A DNA stretch of 64,000 nucleotides from Ceratotherium simum simum (lineage: Eukaryota > Chordata > Mammalia > Perissodactyla > Rhinocerotidae). Below the pieces are notes generated by a model that searched no databases, had not been told where the DNA came from, and saw only the letters and a list, made by a program, of their open reading frames with translations. The first letter of the stretch is position 1; each line of letters opens with the position of its first letter. Shown one piece after another: positions 43,701 through 56,170 of the stretch. The translations under genes were made by a program, and so were the position numbers. The DNA lies in NCBI RefSeq assembly GCF_000283155.1, contig NW_004454291.1, forward strand, positions 991,478 through 1,055,477, given 5' to 3'.

Positions 43701-44461
43701 TTTTTTCTTATAGTTGATTTCTAGTTTCACAGCATTATGGTCAGAAAAGATGCCTGATATGATTTCAATCTTCTTCAATTTATTGAGGCTTGCCAACTTA
43801 CGGCAACATATGGTCTATCTTTGAGAATATTACACGTGCACTTGAGAAGAATGTGTATTCTGCTGTTTTTGGCTGGAATGTTCTATATATATCTATTAAG
43901 TCCATCTGATCTAGTGTATCATTTAATGCCACTGTTTCCTTCTTGACTTTCTGTCTGGATGATCTATCCATTGATGTAAGTGGGGTGTTAAGGTCCCCTA
44001 ATATTATTGTGTTGCTGTCAATTTCTCCCTTTAGGTCTGTTAATAGTTGCTTTATATACTTTGGTGCTCCTATGTTAGGTGCATATATATTATTAAGTGT
44101 TATGTCTTCTTGGTGGAATGTCCCTTTTATCATTATGTAATGTACAATATTTATCTCTTGTTATCTTTTTTGGCTTGAAGTTTATTTTGTCTGGTATAAG
44201 TATTATTATACCCACTTCCTTTTGGTTGCCATTTGATTGGAATATCAACTTCCATCCCTTCACTCAGCAGATGTTTGCCTTTTGAGCTGAGATGTGTTTC
44301 CTGGAGGCAGCATATTTTTGGGTCTTGGTTTTAATCCATCCAGCCACTCTGTGTCTTTTGATTTGTGAATTCAATCCACTTACATTTAGAGTGATTATTG
44401 ATATATGAGGGCTAAATACTGACATTTTATCTTTTGTTTTCCAGTTGTCCGATGTTTCCAT
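40560..44461 (-). pseudogene. L1 ORF2 remnant, antisense
   Basis: Minus-strand islands of ORF2: the start METSDNWKTKDKM..SPHISIITLNVSGLNSQIKRH (44,461 downwards) is the endonuclease N-terminus. NDTLDQMDLIDIYRTFQPK and FSKIDHML (about 43,800-43,900) is the endonuclease C-terminal part. [13 protein letters not shown] (42,646-42,560) is reverse transcriptase. A FADD motif reads on the minus strand near 42,300-42,325. Stops and frameshifts lie between the islands. No intact enzyme. Confidence 0.85.
40668..40755 (+). repeat. (GATA)n microsatellite inside the L1
   Basis: About 22 GATA/GACA units following a short (TG)n. It expanded within the 3' part of ORF2 on the opposite strand. It is likely polymorphic. 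Confidence 0.95.
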
Positions 44462-44883
44462 TGTTTCTCTTATCTTGTATTTCTGTCTGCCATTTCAGTT
44501 TGGTACTTTTATATGATGGTTTTCTCAGTTTTCTCTTCATTTACGATTTGTGACTCTGCTCTGATTTTTTGTTTTTTAGATACTGTGATGTTTGCATAAA
44601 AGATCTCATAGATAAGATATTCCTTTTTCTGTTGATAACATTTTATCTCCATTATCTTTTGCACGTTCCATTCTTTCCTTCTTTCACTTCTCTGTTTTTG
44701 TGTCATAAGTTATTCTTTTTTTGTGTCGTAAGTCTGTGAGCAAATTGAAGTGATTATAGTTCTTTTTGATGCTTCCTTTCCCTGTATCCTTTATGTTATA
44801 ATTAACCTTTATGGTTTAAAGTATTACTAACCTATTCTTATATAGAGTTGCAATTTTCTGATTTTGTCTATTTATCACCTTGC

Positions 44884-45950
44884 TCAAAATTTTGCAAACC
44901 TTTGCCTTTTTGTTTCAGGTAGGAGGGTTCCTTTCAACATTTCTTGTAAGGCTGGTGTAGTCATGATAAACTCCCTCAGCTTTTGTTTGTCTGGGAAAGC
45001 TTTTATTTCTGCTTTCAATCTGGAGGATAACTTTGCTGGATAGAGTATTCTTGGCTGATAGCTTTTATCTTTCAATATTTTGAATACATTGTTCTACTCT
45101 CTCCTAGCCTGTAGAATTTCTACTGAAAAATCTGCTGATAGTCTGATGGGGGTTCCTTTGTGGGTTATTTTCTTCTCTCTGGCTGCCCTTAATATTCTTT
45201 CTTTTTCATTGACTTTTGACAGTTTTAATATTATACACCTTAGAGAAGGTCTTTTTGCTTTGAGATAATTAGGAGTTCTATTAGCTTCATGTACTTATAT
45301 GTCAAGTTTGTTCCACAGGTTTGGGAAGTTTTTCTGGTACTATTTCTTTGAATAAGCTCTCTGCTCCTTTCTCTGTCTCTTCTCCTGGGATACCTGTTAT
45401 GCTTATGCTACTTTTCCTAATTGAGCTAGATATTTCTCATAAAATTTCTTCATTTTTTAAAAATCTTAGTTCTCTCTCTTCTTCTGCCTGAATCATTTCT
45501 CTATTTCTATCTTTGAGCTAAATAATTCTCTCTTCCATATGGTCTGCTCTATTTTTAATGCTTTATACTTTAGTTTTCATTTCACTAATTGTTTTCCTCA
45601 TCTACAGAATGTCTGTATGTGAGGGGGGTTGTTTTTTGGTTTTTTGGTTTTTTTTTTTTAGAGTTTCAATCTCTTTGGTGATGTACTCCTGTTTATTAAT
45701 TCTATTCCTGAGCTCATTGAACTATCTTTCTGAGTTTTCTTGTAACTCGTTGAGTTACTTTATGACAGCTATTTTCAATTCTCTGCCAGTTAGATTGTAA
45801 TCTTCTGCAACTTCAAGTTTGGTTTCTGTAGAGCTGTCATTCTCTTTCTGTTGGGATATGTTACTGTAGTTCTTCATGGTACTTGATAAGTTGATCCTCT
45901 GCCAGCACATTTGTTGTAGTAACCACCTTTGTTGTTTGAATATAGCTTAG
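44884..45950 (-). pseudogene. L1 ORF1 remnant, antisense
   Basis: The C-terminal domain reads in the minus frame 45,075-44,884 (YPAKLSSRLKAEIKAFPDKQ, then LREFIMTTPALQEMLKG), typical of ORF1p. Upstream parts are stop-ridden; the coiled-coil section is deduced from position only. Inactive. Confidence 0.7.
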
Positions 45951-45999
45951 GTTACTTTGGTTCTGATCTGCTTCTGCTTGTATTTGAGAGCCTTCACTT

Positions 46000-47010
46000 T
46001 CCCCCTTCACTGCCTCTGCTAGAGGCAACATCAATGCCCTCTTTGTACTGCTTGTGCCTCTGATGTTGCTGGTGCCTTGCTGCTTACAACGTCACTGCAG
46101 TCTCAGATGTCAGCACCAGGATCACCAGGCTGAAAGCACTTCAGCTACTTCCAGGGTTGCCTGACTCTTGTGTTCCCCCACTGGCTCTCTGTGTGCTCTC
46201 CACAGGATCAGATGCTGCTGCCCCATGCAACATCTGCTTCTGTTCCTGTGTGGTCTGGGGATCTTGGCTGCACCACTCTAGGGATGCTAGGTTTACTGCT
46301 ATCATCATCACTGCTGGGGGCCTGGAGACCTGGGGATCTGGGGCCTTGTATACAGCACATGCTGATTGTAGAGCCGGTATTGGGGGTACTGCCACTAGGG
46401 GCATGGCCTCCGGTTCTCATGTGGTTCCTGAAGTCTCAGGTCACTGGTTCCACCTGCAACTGCTAGAAGTGGGCAACAGCTAAGCATGGAGTGATCACCA
46501 TTGCTGTTCACTCATGCAGCCTCTGGTCCCTGGGGTCGCCCAATTTGTTTTGAAAACTCTGGTCAGGGCGCCCCACTCCAGACAGTAAAACTCGTGTTTT
46601 GTATACAGTCCCCACTGTCGGAGAGACCAGGCCACTGCTGGGGGAGGGGAAGAGGCTGGGTAACTGGCTCTGCTCTGTGTCCTGAATCCACATGTGCACC
46701 ACCTACCACTGCTGGGGGTGCAGGGGCTAAGCCATGAGTGCTGTGTCTGCTTCTGTAGTTTCTGTTCACAGGTGCTCATGCTAGTGCCACATTATGGATC
46801 ACCACTGCTGGTGGAAAGCGTGGGCACTGTTCCCCTAGTTTCACTGCCTCCCAGAGTTCCAGTCCACCTGCCTTCAGATATACAGATGCAGGAATCTCTT
46901 AGGTGTTCTGTTGTGCTGTGTAGAGAGTCCTTTGTTGGTCAATAGATTTCTGATTGATTGTAACTTAAAGGGGAGAGACAAAGGAAATAAATCATTCAGC
47001 CATGATGCTG
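46000..47010 (-). repeat. L1 5' UTR, antisense, GC-rich
   Basis: GC-rich non-coding run ending near 'gccatgatgctgatgtcacc', where the antisense L1 5' end lies. It would hold the L1 internal promoter. Several overlapping open frames on both strands reflect its GC content. Confidence 0.6.
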
Positions 47011-47062
47011 ATGTCACCTCTGAGCTGAAACTTGGAAAATTTACTTTTAAAAATCAAATTTA

Positions 47063-47303
47063 GGGACAGGCCCAGCAGCATAGTGGCTAAGTTTGTGTGC
47101 TCCACTTCAGTGGTCGGGGTTCACCAGTTTGGGTCCTGGGCATGAACCTATGCACCGCTCATCAGGCCATGCTGTGGTGGCATCCCACATACAAAATAGA
47201 GGGAGATGGACACAGATGGTAGCTCAGGGTCAATCTTCCTCAGCAAAAAGAGGAAGATTGGCAAAAGATGTTAGCTCAGGGCCGATCTTCTTTACCAAGA
47301 ACA
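47063..47303 (+). mobile_element. ERE SINE
   Basis: Head 'gcatagtggctaagtttg', then 'catgctgtggtggcatccca', 'gatggtagctcagggtcaat' and a second unit with 'ttggcaaaagatgttagctc'. Target duplication aaaaatcaaattta / aaaaatctaattta (47,049-47,062 and 47,304-47,317, one mismatch). It landed in the short stretch of alpha DNA just outside the L1. Confidence 0.9.
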
Positions 47304-47400
47304 AAAAATCTAATTTATAGAGGTATATGCTTTAAAACATCAAATACTCCTACAATGTTTACAACAAAACTAGTGCCGCCTTGTACTACCTGATCCCCAC
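47304..47400 (+). repeat. alpha module, copy 2, right part
   Basis: Continues the module cut at 40,268: 'taatttatagaggtatatgc' and 'caaaactagtgccgccttgt' align with 56,095-56,170 ('aaatttatagatgtacatgc', 'aaaactgagggtgccttgtc'). Confidence 0.75.
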
Positions 47401-48866
47401 TATGTTGTCTGGACATACAATTTACCACCTTTTAGGTTCTGCTTCAAAGTCCATATTCTGGGAGAATTTAAGCAGCCAAAGAAATCTTGTGTTTTAGTGG
47501 AAGGGAGTAGAGTTGCCCCACAATAGTGTGTTCCTGAGAGTGAGCTGAATTGATATTCTCAACCTACCTTAACCAGTCTGATTATAACTGAACTTCCTGA
47601 AGTTCATGTGGCGAGTCGAGGCTATTGTTTAATATTCAACAAGGATTTTGCAAGTGAGGCAGTGCTGAAGGAAAACACGAGATGTGTGTCATCATTGGTG
47701 ACTTGATTTGAGTTGCAACATATTCCATCTGGACACTGATCTCTGCCAACACCCCTGTCTCCTCCTCTCTCTATTTCTGCAACTTTGGAAGTTTTGAATT
47801 TAGCTCATGGACTCCTAGTACCTGGGCATGGACAACATGGAGTCCAGCCTCCTTATGTGACAGATAGGGAGTTGAGAGTGGAAGGATCTTGCTCATGGTC
47901 AAGTGACTGAATGACAGATTGTAGTGGGACCCTGTGGTCCAGACTCCTGCGATGACTTCCTCCCAACAAAGTTATTCCAATTGTCCCATCCTTTCCTCCA
48001 TAATCTCACGTCTGGTCTGATCTGGCTGTTTCCTGCTTTCCACTCTCTGCTTTCTCTAATGCCCCCTTCTATAGGTCACTCTGTGACTCAGTGATCCTCT
48101 GTGGCCCTTGACCATATTCTTAACAGTAATGCTTAGCCTTAATTTACAGAGATTCTCTGAGTGAAGCCAATGGGAGGCCTGGCCTTGTCCACTTGGTATC
48201 GTCATCTTCTGACATCTGTTTTCCACCTGTAGTGGTGGCTCCTGCTTGAAAAGAGCTGATCCAGAATGTCAGACTCAACCTCTGGCTGATCTTGGAGTGC
48301 TCACTCAAGCTCTGCCCTGTTCCTTCCTGTTCTATCTTTCTTCCCTCTATACATGTCCTCTGTTCCAACCCAGGACTCTGCCAGACTCCATGGAGAGAGC
48401 TGCAAGCCCTCGAGAGTGGCTTGTAGAAGTCTCTGAAACAAGAGATGGGGTGGCATCAGCAGTTAGCAGGCCAAGATGGAAGGCTAAACATAGAAAGACC
48501 CTCGCTGTCATGCAGTTGGATAAGTAAGTCTTTCTAAGCTCTCTTGCCAGGTATGGTGCTTGATGATGGGGAAGTGAAAACAATTTTATTTCTATCAAGA
48601 TTTTCAACTCATTATCTATTAATTTCATTATTCTGAGAACTTTGTGGTTATATGTTCCAGGCAAAAAGGAGAAAAGGGGAGGAAAACTAATATTCAGATG
48701 TGCCTGTATTGGATGCTTTGGTGCCCTCACATATCCCTGCAGACAATTTCCATGCTGATAGGTTCCTGTGCTTCAGAGACAGGGGATGCTCTGTGTCCAC
48801 TGGCATGTGCTTGGCTCCCTCAGAGATAGGCAAGAAGTACTATGTTGTTAATGCCCAAAGGAGATA
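47401..48866 (+). repeat. tandem duplication, unit A2
   Basis: Direct repeat of 38,366-39,870 (A1), following alpha copy 2. Homology ends near 48,866, at the point where A1 passes into alpha copy 2. Visible divergence with small indels. Confidence 0.85.
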
Positions 48867-49450
48867 TCCTGCACAATTAAGAGATAGGAAAACATCCCAG
48901 CCTCCTTTTACCTCGACACAATTCTGAGGCACATTCTTCATAGTTGATCTGAAGATTCCCTGTGGGATGGTGCTCTACTTTCCCACAACAGTGACCTGCT
49001 CATGAACATACACTGTATTTGTGTTCCTACCTTCCTTGAGTTACTTCTCCATCCTTTCAAAATGCTTTTTGGGATTACCTCCTTAATTAATTATTTACAT
49101 GCAAACATTTGTTTCAGGGTCTCCTTTTGGGGTGCATATATGCAAAGAGCCCTATTATGTACCAGGATTTTTACATGCATTATCTCATTTAGTTTTCACA
49201 CAAGCCATGAAATATGCATCAAAGCTTTTTTAGAGCTAAGGATGCTGAGGTTCAGAGAGGTTAGACAGATTCCTTAGGTGACATAGCTAATAAGGGTAGA
49301 ACCAGGATTTGAAACTATGTCTGTGTGACTCCTAAGCCTGTCCCATTTCTACCCTTCCATGTGGCTTCAGAGGAAAAACACTGAGTGGGGGTCAGCAGAC
49401 CTAAGCACCAGGTTCAGTTCATCCTGCACATCAATGTGTGACCTTGGGCA
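48867..49450. repeat. MIR-like piece in unassigned sequence
   Basis: 49,130-49,330 shows an antisense MIR-like order ('atgtaccaggatttttacat', 'gctgaggttcagagaggtta', 'accaggatttgaaactatgt'). A further MIR piece lies near 49,380-49,455 ('gtgtgaccttgggcagatc'). 48,867-49,130 is not identified. Confidence 0.55.
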
Positions 49451-49454
49451 GATC

Positions 49455-50425
49455 CCTTGGTTTTCTTGGTCTATATCCCATTTGCATTCTCATCTCAGAG
49501 TTTCTGCACAAGCTATCCTTTTTGCATGGGATGTTTTTTATCCAGTTTCTCTCTCTTCAGGGTTTGGAAGATCACCCTCAGCTTCAATGATTTGCTTAAG
49601 ACCTCACCAAACTCAGTAAAGCTTTTATGCTCATGGTTATGGTTTATTACAGCAAAAGGATACAGATTAAAATCAGCAAAGGTAAAAGGCACATAGGATC
49701 CAAACTTCCAGTTTCCTCTCCCCATGGAGTTGTAGAGACAGCCCTTAATTATCCCAAGCAATGATGTGTGAGAACACATGTGATGTTTTGCCAACAAGGA
49801 AAGCTTACTCAAGCCTTGCAGTCCAGGGATTTTATTGAGGGTTGGTCATATAAGCATAGAGCACCCACGTGGCTGACCTTAGTTATTCAGTCTTCGGCAC
49901 ATCCAATGATCAAACTGATGCAGCATGGCCCAAGACCCCCACCATAATTCACATTGTTGGCATAAACTATGTGGTATGGCCCATGGCCCTGGATATACAA
50001 AGACAACAGCATATTCCAAGAGCTTAGAGGTTATCTCTCTGGAATTGGTCAGAGTCAGTCCTTTCTTTGGAATGTGCAGGGTTTGGACAACTCAGGCCTA
50101 CTGAGTTACCCCTTTACTGCACACTCTCATTGTTCTTTCTTGTCATTCAAGACTCAGCACAAACATGATATCCTCAGAGAGGTTTCTGATGACTAACTAT
50201 CCTGAGCTACCCTCCATCACTTCCCATCATTTTGCCCTGGTTTATTTTCATCATTGCTCTTCGGAGCACAATCTATTTTGTTTGTTTACCATCTACCTCT
50301 TGTTTCTTTAATGCAAACCCTTGGAGGGCCTAGACTTTTTTGATCATGTTGTTCTCAAATTCCAAGAACAGAGGAGGCAAAGAACAGGCACTTAACACAT
50401 ACAGTTGGCTGAACGAAGGAATCTG
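49455..50425 (+). repeat. L2 element with a nested LTR-like insertion
   Basis: L2-like sequence (49,455-49,625, 'tttctctctcttcagggttt') resumes at 50,110-50,425 ('cattcaagactcagcacaaa', 'ggcctagacttttttgatca'). The piece between, 49,625-50,110, with 'ggtttattacagcaaaagga' and 'ccagggattttattgagggt', resembles an antisense solitary LTR. Its family is not named. Confidence 0.5.
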
Positions 50426-52300
50426 GACAACAGTGGACTGATTTCTAATATCTTTTCTAGCTTTAAACTACTGTTAATCAAGTTAATTGATTCTCATTTT
50501 TCTAACTAGATTGTGAGTTCTTATAAGGAGAGACTATTTTTCCTATGATTATTCTACCCAAAAGTTCTCAAGGCTGTGTTAAGCAAGAGGAATGGGTTGT
50601 TGAGTGCATGACTTCTTCCTTCCTCGAATACCCCACTCCCCTCCTACTCTCCTGGGACTTTCTTTTCCCATGTTTTGCTAATATGACTTGAGAATCATAA
50701 GCTTACCTCACCTGTGGTTGCTCCTATTATTTGGAGCTCTTTGGTACTAAGCTGGCACTTCCTGAGATGACAATATTTTCTCTCCCTTGAGAGCTGCGGC
50801 TCTCTAATGAATTAACTCTACCAAGAAGTTCAGAAGTGAACCTGTGCTCACTGGAAGTGAATCTTATTTGAGGCCCTTTTTGCCACAGCAGGTTTGGATG
50901 ACACTTGTATTAGTGCCCTAGGGCTGCCATAGCAAATTACCATAAGCTGGATGACTTAAACAGAAATTTCGTTTGAGTGGCAAAATCAATAGGGGAAGGG
51001 TCATCACTGTTCAAAGCCAAACATTGCCATCATCCTCTTTGCCAGTGATTAGTCTAGGAGTGAACATGTGAGCCAGTTCTAGCCAATGAGACACAAAAAG
51101 GAAATCTCAGGCCTTCTGGGAAATATTTTCCTCCATGATAAGAGAAAAGTGTATGAGGAGAGAACTCCTTCTACTCCTTCCTTCTCTTCCTATCTTTTCC
51201 CATTTTCATGTGAAGATGTGATGCTCAGAGCAGCGGCAGACATGTTATAGCCATGATGGGAGATACTCTGAGGATGACAGAGTTGAAAGATTAAAGGAAT
51301 TTTGTCTTTGATGACATCATTGCACCAATCTTGGCACTATCTACCTCCAGACTCTTTATTTTGGGAGATACTTCAACGTACTTGCTGCTGCTTATATCAC
51401 TATTGTTTGTCTATTATTTGAAGCCAGAGGCATCTTTTCCAATATAATTGATATTTTGTGTCTCTTCACATTTCCATGTATCCTTGAAATAAACTTCCAT
51501 CACCTAAGGTCACCTAAGCATATCTCCATATTTTGCAACTTGAAAGAGACTACCACGTATCTTTCTCTGTGTGTGTGTGGTAGGCGGCATGCATATAGTC
51601 TATTAAAGCTAGCTCAGAGGATTGAAGTAAAAGAAAGGGAGAGACTGTGTTTGGCCACATCTGTTGATTTTCCCTGTTAGCTTTCATTCTCCCTTCTTCT
51701 GGGAACCACTCCTCTCCTACTCCCAGTCCATGTATTATCAAGAGATGGACCCCATTCTCCTGCTCCAGGATTGGGCAGATATGCCAGGCCTTGCCATCAG
51801 CATCAAAATGACCAGGTTAGGGGTGAGCATATGCCCAATTTGGACCACAAACATATTTTAAATTTTCTAGTAGACATATTAAAACATAGAAAGGAAGAAA
51901 TATAATTTATTCTCATATATTATTTAACACAATATATCCAAAAGACTATCATTTTCAACATGATCAATATAAAAATTAATAATGAAATGTTACATTTTTT
52001 AATACTAAATCTTCAAAATCCGGTAAAATCATATAATACTTTATAGTAAATCTCAATCCCGAGCAGCCAGATTTCAAGTGCTCTATAACCAGTGGCTGCT
52101 GTACTGGACAACACAGGGCTAGATTTACCTGGGGAAGGAAAAGAAGCCCTAAAGAGAGTCAAGAATCTGAGAAAGGAAAAGTAGTGGTCAGGGAGTCAAA
52201 AGACCCTGGACTTCATTTCAAGGGGTTTTTTTGGCAATAGGTGAAAGCGAGTGGAGTAAAGAGACTTGTGTCCATATTTTCACTGCTGTAAATACTGCCA
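50426..52300. other. intergenic, with LTR and DNA-element pieces
   Basis: An MLT1-type fragment is seen at 50,906-50,970 ('tgtattagtgccctaggg'), a MaLR-like stretch at 51,050-51,360 ('agttctagccaatgagacac') and an hAT-like piece at 51,865-52,125 ending 'gtactggacaacacaggg'. The rest is not identified. No gene found. Confidence 0.5.
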
Positions 52301-52314
52301 CAAGGATCACTTTT

Positions 52315-52545
52315 ATGCAGATGGTAGTTTGGTCCTGAGCTCTTGCTCTGGAGTCCAGTGGCCTGGGTTTGAGTCACACTCCACATAGACCAGCTGTGTG
52401 ATGTGGGGCAGTTCCTTCACCGCTCTATATGCTTTAGCTTCCTCATCTGTAAAATAAGGATACTAATAATATCCACCTTATAGAGTTATTTAGGGATTCA
52501 ATGAGTTAGACACATAAGGCACTTTGAATAGTTCCTGCTGTGTAG
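52315..52545 (+). repeat. MIR
   Basis: 'cttgctctggagtccagtgg', 'ccagctgtgtgatgtggggc', 'cttcctcatctgtaaaataa' and 'aaggcactttgaatagttcc' follow MIR from head to tail. Confidence 0.75.
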
Positions 52546-54394
52546 TACATATCAGCCAAGGAGCACTTTGCTCCTGCAGAACCATGCCTGAGGCCGCACT
52601 CCCAGTAAGGGTTACTGGAGCACAGGCATCTTTGTGACTTTCCACAGGGGAGGTCACATCAGGTTCAGGCATGATGATTCTGTTTGGGAACGCTTCAAAC
52701 TTTTCACCTCCTATTAAGTTGCCCTCCAAAGGGAGTGATGGGTGCTGAATCAACAGAAAAAGTTTCCATTTCTTGCAGAGATGTGAAACCTTGGGGTCAG
52801 CTGAGGAGCCCACTCATTCAGAGTGAAGAAAGGAAATGCCCTCCCAGGAGAACTGGCTGTGCCGGGCATCAGTCACTCTAAGAGGTATTAGGTTCTGTGA
52901 AAGCAGCCTGGAGCCATCTGGAGTATCTTGCCTATGGTCCATAGCATTCCAGAATTTTTATTTATTCAACCAATATTTGTTGAACTCCTACTGTGTTCCA
53001 GGCACTATTTCAGTGTTGAGGATAAGAGAGAAAACTAGACAGATGGGGTTCCTGCCCTCGGGAGGATCACATCCTAGTGGGGAGAGAGACAGCCAACAAG
53101 AAGGCAAACACAGTAGTTATATATTACTTAAGCACCAAGAAAGAAATGAAGGAAGTGCTGAGATCACAAGTAACAGGGGATCCAATTAGCTTGGAGGGTC
53201 AGGGAAGGCATCTCTGAGGAGGAGGTATTTTAAGCTGTGACATGAAGAATTAGGTGCCTATCTCATGACCAGTGAGGGAAGGAGCATTCCAGGTGGTGGA
53301 AACAGCAAGTGCAAAGGCCCTGAGGCAGGGAAGGTCTTAGCTTTGTAGACAAGGACAGAAGGCCCATGTGGCTGGAGGGTGATGGGTGATGCAGGTGGTA
53401 AAGGAGGTGAGACTGGAGTGGTGGGCAGGTACCTGGGGGCCAATGGCAGGAGTCTGACTTTTACTAAGTGCATCAGGAACCCACTGGAGTGTCTTTAGCA
53501 GGAGAGGGAGGCAATGCACTTTCTCTGCAGTGGCAGTGTGGAGATTGGCTGACAGGGGGCAGAGTGGAAGTGGGGGGCTAGTTGGGAGCCACTCCAGGAA
53601 TTCAAGTGAAACATGATGGCAGTGGGAGACAGGGTAATGCCCATGGAGGTGTTGGGAGGCAGACAGCCAGGGATGCATTCAGTGGGAGAAATGGACAGGC
53701 CTTAATGACAGACTGAAGTTGGCAGTGAGCGAGAGAGAGGAATCAGGGAGTTCTGGCTAGAGCACTTTGTCCCCACTCACAATGACTTCCCTTCTGGCCT
53801 GCTCCATACATAACTGCCATGCTTTTGGGCATGCAGGTCTGACCTCTTTGGGTGTTCCCAGGGCTTATTATGAAAGGTGAAAGCACAGAAAAGTGGAACT
53901 ACAGGCCAGACATGGGAACTGGATTGTCCACTTCACACCTTAATGTGCTTATTCAGCAGCTTCTCAGTCTCATTTGGGTAACCTGAGCTCTTGGTGATTC
54001 CTCTTGCTTTCCCTGATCTTCTAAGATGATGTCAAGGTATATGGGGAGGGGGTAGGACTAATGGGAATAGGAAAGTGGGCCTCAGACTCGTGCCTTGCTC
54101 GGGGCCTTGCAGGCCTCCGTGGTAGGAGTGAGGTTAACCTGGGATCTGCCCTGCAGCTTCCACCCTGGAGGGAAGGTCATACAGGCTGAAGGGAAGGTGG
54201 GGTGTTGAGGTCCCTCATTCAGACATCTCAGTGTGAGGGGAGGTTGCTGAGTAGAGTGAGCCCAGGTCTGCACAGGGATGTCTGAGGTGGAGCTGTGCAA
54301 ACAGGGCAAGGTTTGCAGAAAGCCAAGGTGACCTCCAGTACTTGCCTACAGGCACCTTCTGTTCCCACTGTGGTGACAGGGGCCCAGAAGTCCC
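52546..54394. other. intergenic, with an ancient repeat
   Basis: From about 52,955 to 53,480 runs a mammalian-wide interspersed repeat: 'caccaatatttgttgaactc'-type start, 'tgttccaggcactatttcag', 'gagcattccaggtggtggaa' and 'caagtgcaaaggccctgagg'. I do not name its class. The remainder shows no gene. Confidence 0.5.
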
Positions 54395-54418
54395 CTTATG
54401 TGGGAAAGAGAAGGGATC

Positions 54419-54807
54419 TGTATTAGTTTTCTAGGGTTGCCAAAACAAAGTATGACAGACTGGGTGGCTTAAACAACAGAAATTTATTCTCTCACTTTTC
54501 TGGAGGCTGGAATTCCAAGATCTAGGTGTCAGCAAGGATGATTCCTTCTGAGGCCTCTCTGATTGGCTTGCATATGGCTGTGTTCTCCCTGGTCTTCACA
54601 CTGTCTTCCCTACAGGTGTGTCTGTGTTCTAATCTCTTCTTTTTGTGAGAACACCAGTCAAATTGGAGTAGCACTCGCCCATATGACCTCATTTAACCTT
54701 AATTACCTTTTTAAAGGCCCTGTCTCCAACTACAGTCACATTCTGAGGTGCTGAAGGTTAGGACCTCAGTGTATAAATTTGGACGGGACACAATTCAGCC
54801 TATAATA
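54419..54807 (-). repeat. MLT1-type LTR, antisense (in B2)
   Basis: Partner of 32,503-32,888. 'tgtattagttttctagggtt' to 'cacaattcagcctataat'. Confidence 0.8.
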
Positions 54808-55699
54808 GGATCTGAGGAGAGAGCCTGTTGGCCTGCTGGTGGCTGTCACAGGAGGGCTAAGGGGATCCACAGCAGTGAGTATGCACTCTCATCAAGGCAG
54901 GTGGAGGGTGGGGCTGGGACCTGGGTGCCAGTGAGAAGGGCCAGGTCAGCAGAGGTGACTCTCAGGCCTGATAGAATCAGCACTGCAGCAATGAATACTC
55001 GAGGACCCTCTGCAGAACGAGAGGCAGGGGGCAGGTGTCACCTGTAGGGCCCAGGGCAGGGGTAGGGTCTGAGCCCACTTTCTCATTCACATAAGTTATT
55101 CCCCCAGACATCCCTACCACATCCTAAGAGGACCAGAGGAAGAAGGGGGTGTATCAGAAAGACCAAACTCAAAAAAGCCCATTACCCAAATGAGACCCAG
55201 AAGTTGTTTTCTGACAGCAAGAAACTCTCCCTCCTCAATCCCATCCTGGTTAGAGTCTCATGCGGATGATGATCTCAATTACGAAAAGTTAAAAAGATAC
55301 ATTTTCTTTGAGTATCTGTGTACATTTTAACAAGTGCTATATGTCTCATTTCTGCAGTTGGTACCATAAAACAGTTGACTGATGGACAAAGATGAAATGA
55401 AAGAAGCAGAGAGTTGGAAGAAGTCTCAGTGTGTGAGTACAAAGCTTTAATTTTATAATATCTCATTTAATACTTCTAACAGCCCTCTGAGAGAACTGAG
55501 GCACAGAGAGGTTAATGACTTGCCCAAGGTGAGGAAGCTGGGTAAGCCGGACCCTCCAGACCTGTGGCTTAACCATTATGCTGTGCTGTTTCCAAACACC
55601 CTCATTAGTCCCCCAGCTGGGATGGAGCCCAGGAGACCCACAAAGGACAGGGGTGGCCTTTAAGGCTAGTGTTTGCCCCACTGATGTCACCTTAGGGAT

Positions 55700-56170
55700 G
55701 CTGATAAGCATATAATAGGCCTTCAGTAAAAACATCTCATGGCTATATGTGAAACATATATTGGAAACACCAGTGGACTCCCACTGGCACCATTCACCCT
55801 TGTGGCACTTGGGGATTTCGCAACACCTGCTATCAGGAGGTTCATCTGAACCTTAAACACTCCTGGGAGGTCAGGGTTCTTGTCAGGCTTCTGTTTAGAT
55901 CCACAGGCATTTCCTGAGCACCACTCTGTGCTCAGTTTAGTGGGAAAAATTCAGACCCATAAACAGACCAATTCAATATGGCGGGAGGTCAGCCCCAGTG
56001 CTTTGGGAGTTCAGAGAAAGAGTCCTTGTCTCCAAAGGGGTTGGGAAAAGCTGACACCTAATCTGAGGCTTTAAAAACTTTATTAAAAAAATAAAATTTA
56101 TAGATGTACATGCTTCACAACATCAAACAGTCCTAGAAGGTTTATAACAAAACTGAGGGTGCCTTGTCCT
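55700..56170 (+). repeat. alpha module, copy 3 (in B2)
   Basis: Partner of 33,425-33,960 and the split copy at 39,870. Shared 'taggccttcagtaaaaacat' and 'gatccacaggcatttcctga'. It carries a short deletion near 55,870 relative to copy 1. Confidence 0.8.

Larger units (their letters stand above)
40270..47040 (-). mobile_element. nearly full-length L1, antisense
   Basis: A 6.8-kb L1 on the minus strand. Its 3' UTR ('ctggtaaccaccaatctg' antisense) lies at 40,290-40,560. ORF2 runs from about 44,460 down to 40,560, ORF1 about 45,950 to 44,880, and a GC-rich 5' UTR spans 46,000-47,010. The 5' part is unlike that of the L1 at 16,581, so the two belong to different L1 lineages. Many stops make it inactive. 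It split alpha copy 2; the poor match of flanking sequence ('cctttaaaaa' and 'cttttaaaaa') is only a possible target duplication. Ends are approximate. Confidence 0.85.

Noticed and set aside
46141..46945. Several overlapping open frames on both strands in a GC-rich block, possible CpG island gene
   Set aside because: The block is continuous with the 5' end of the antisense L1 and reads as its 5' UTR; overlapping frames on both strands are a composition effect.
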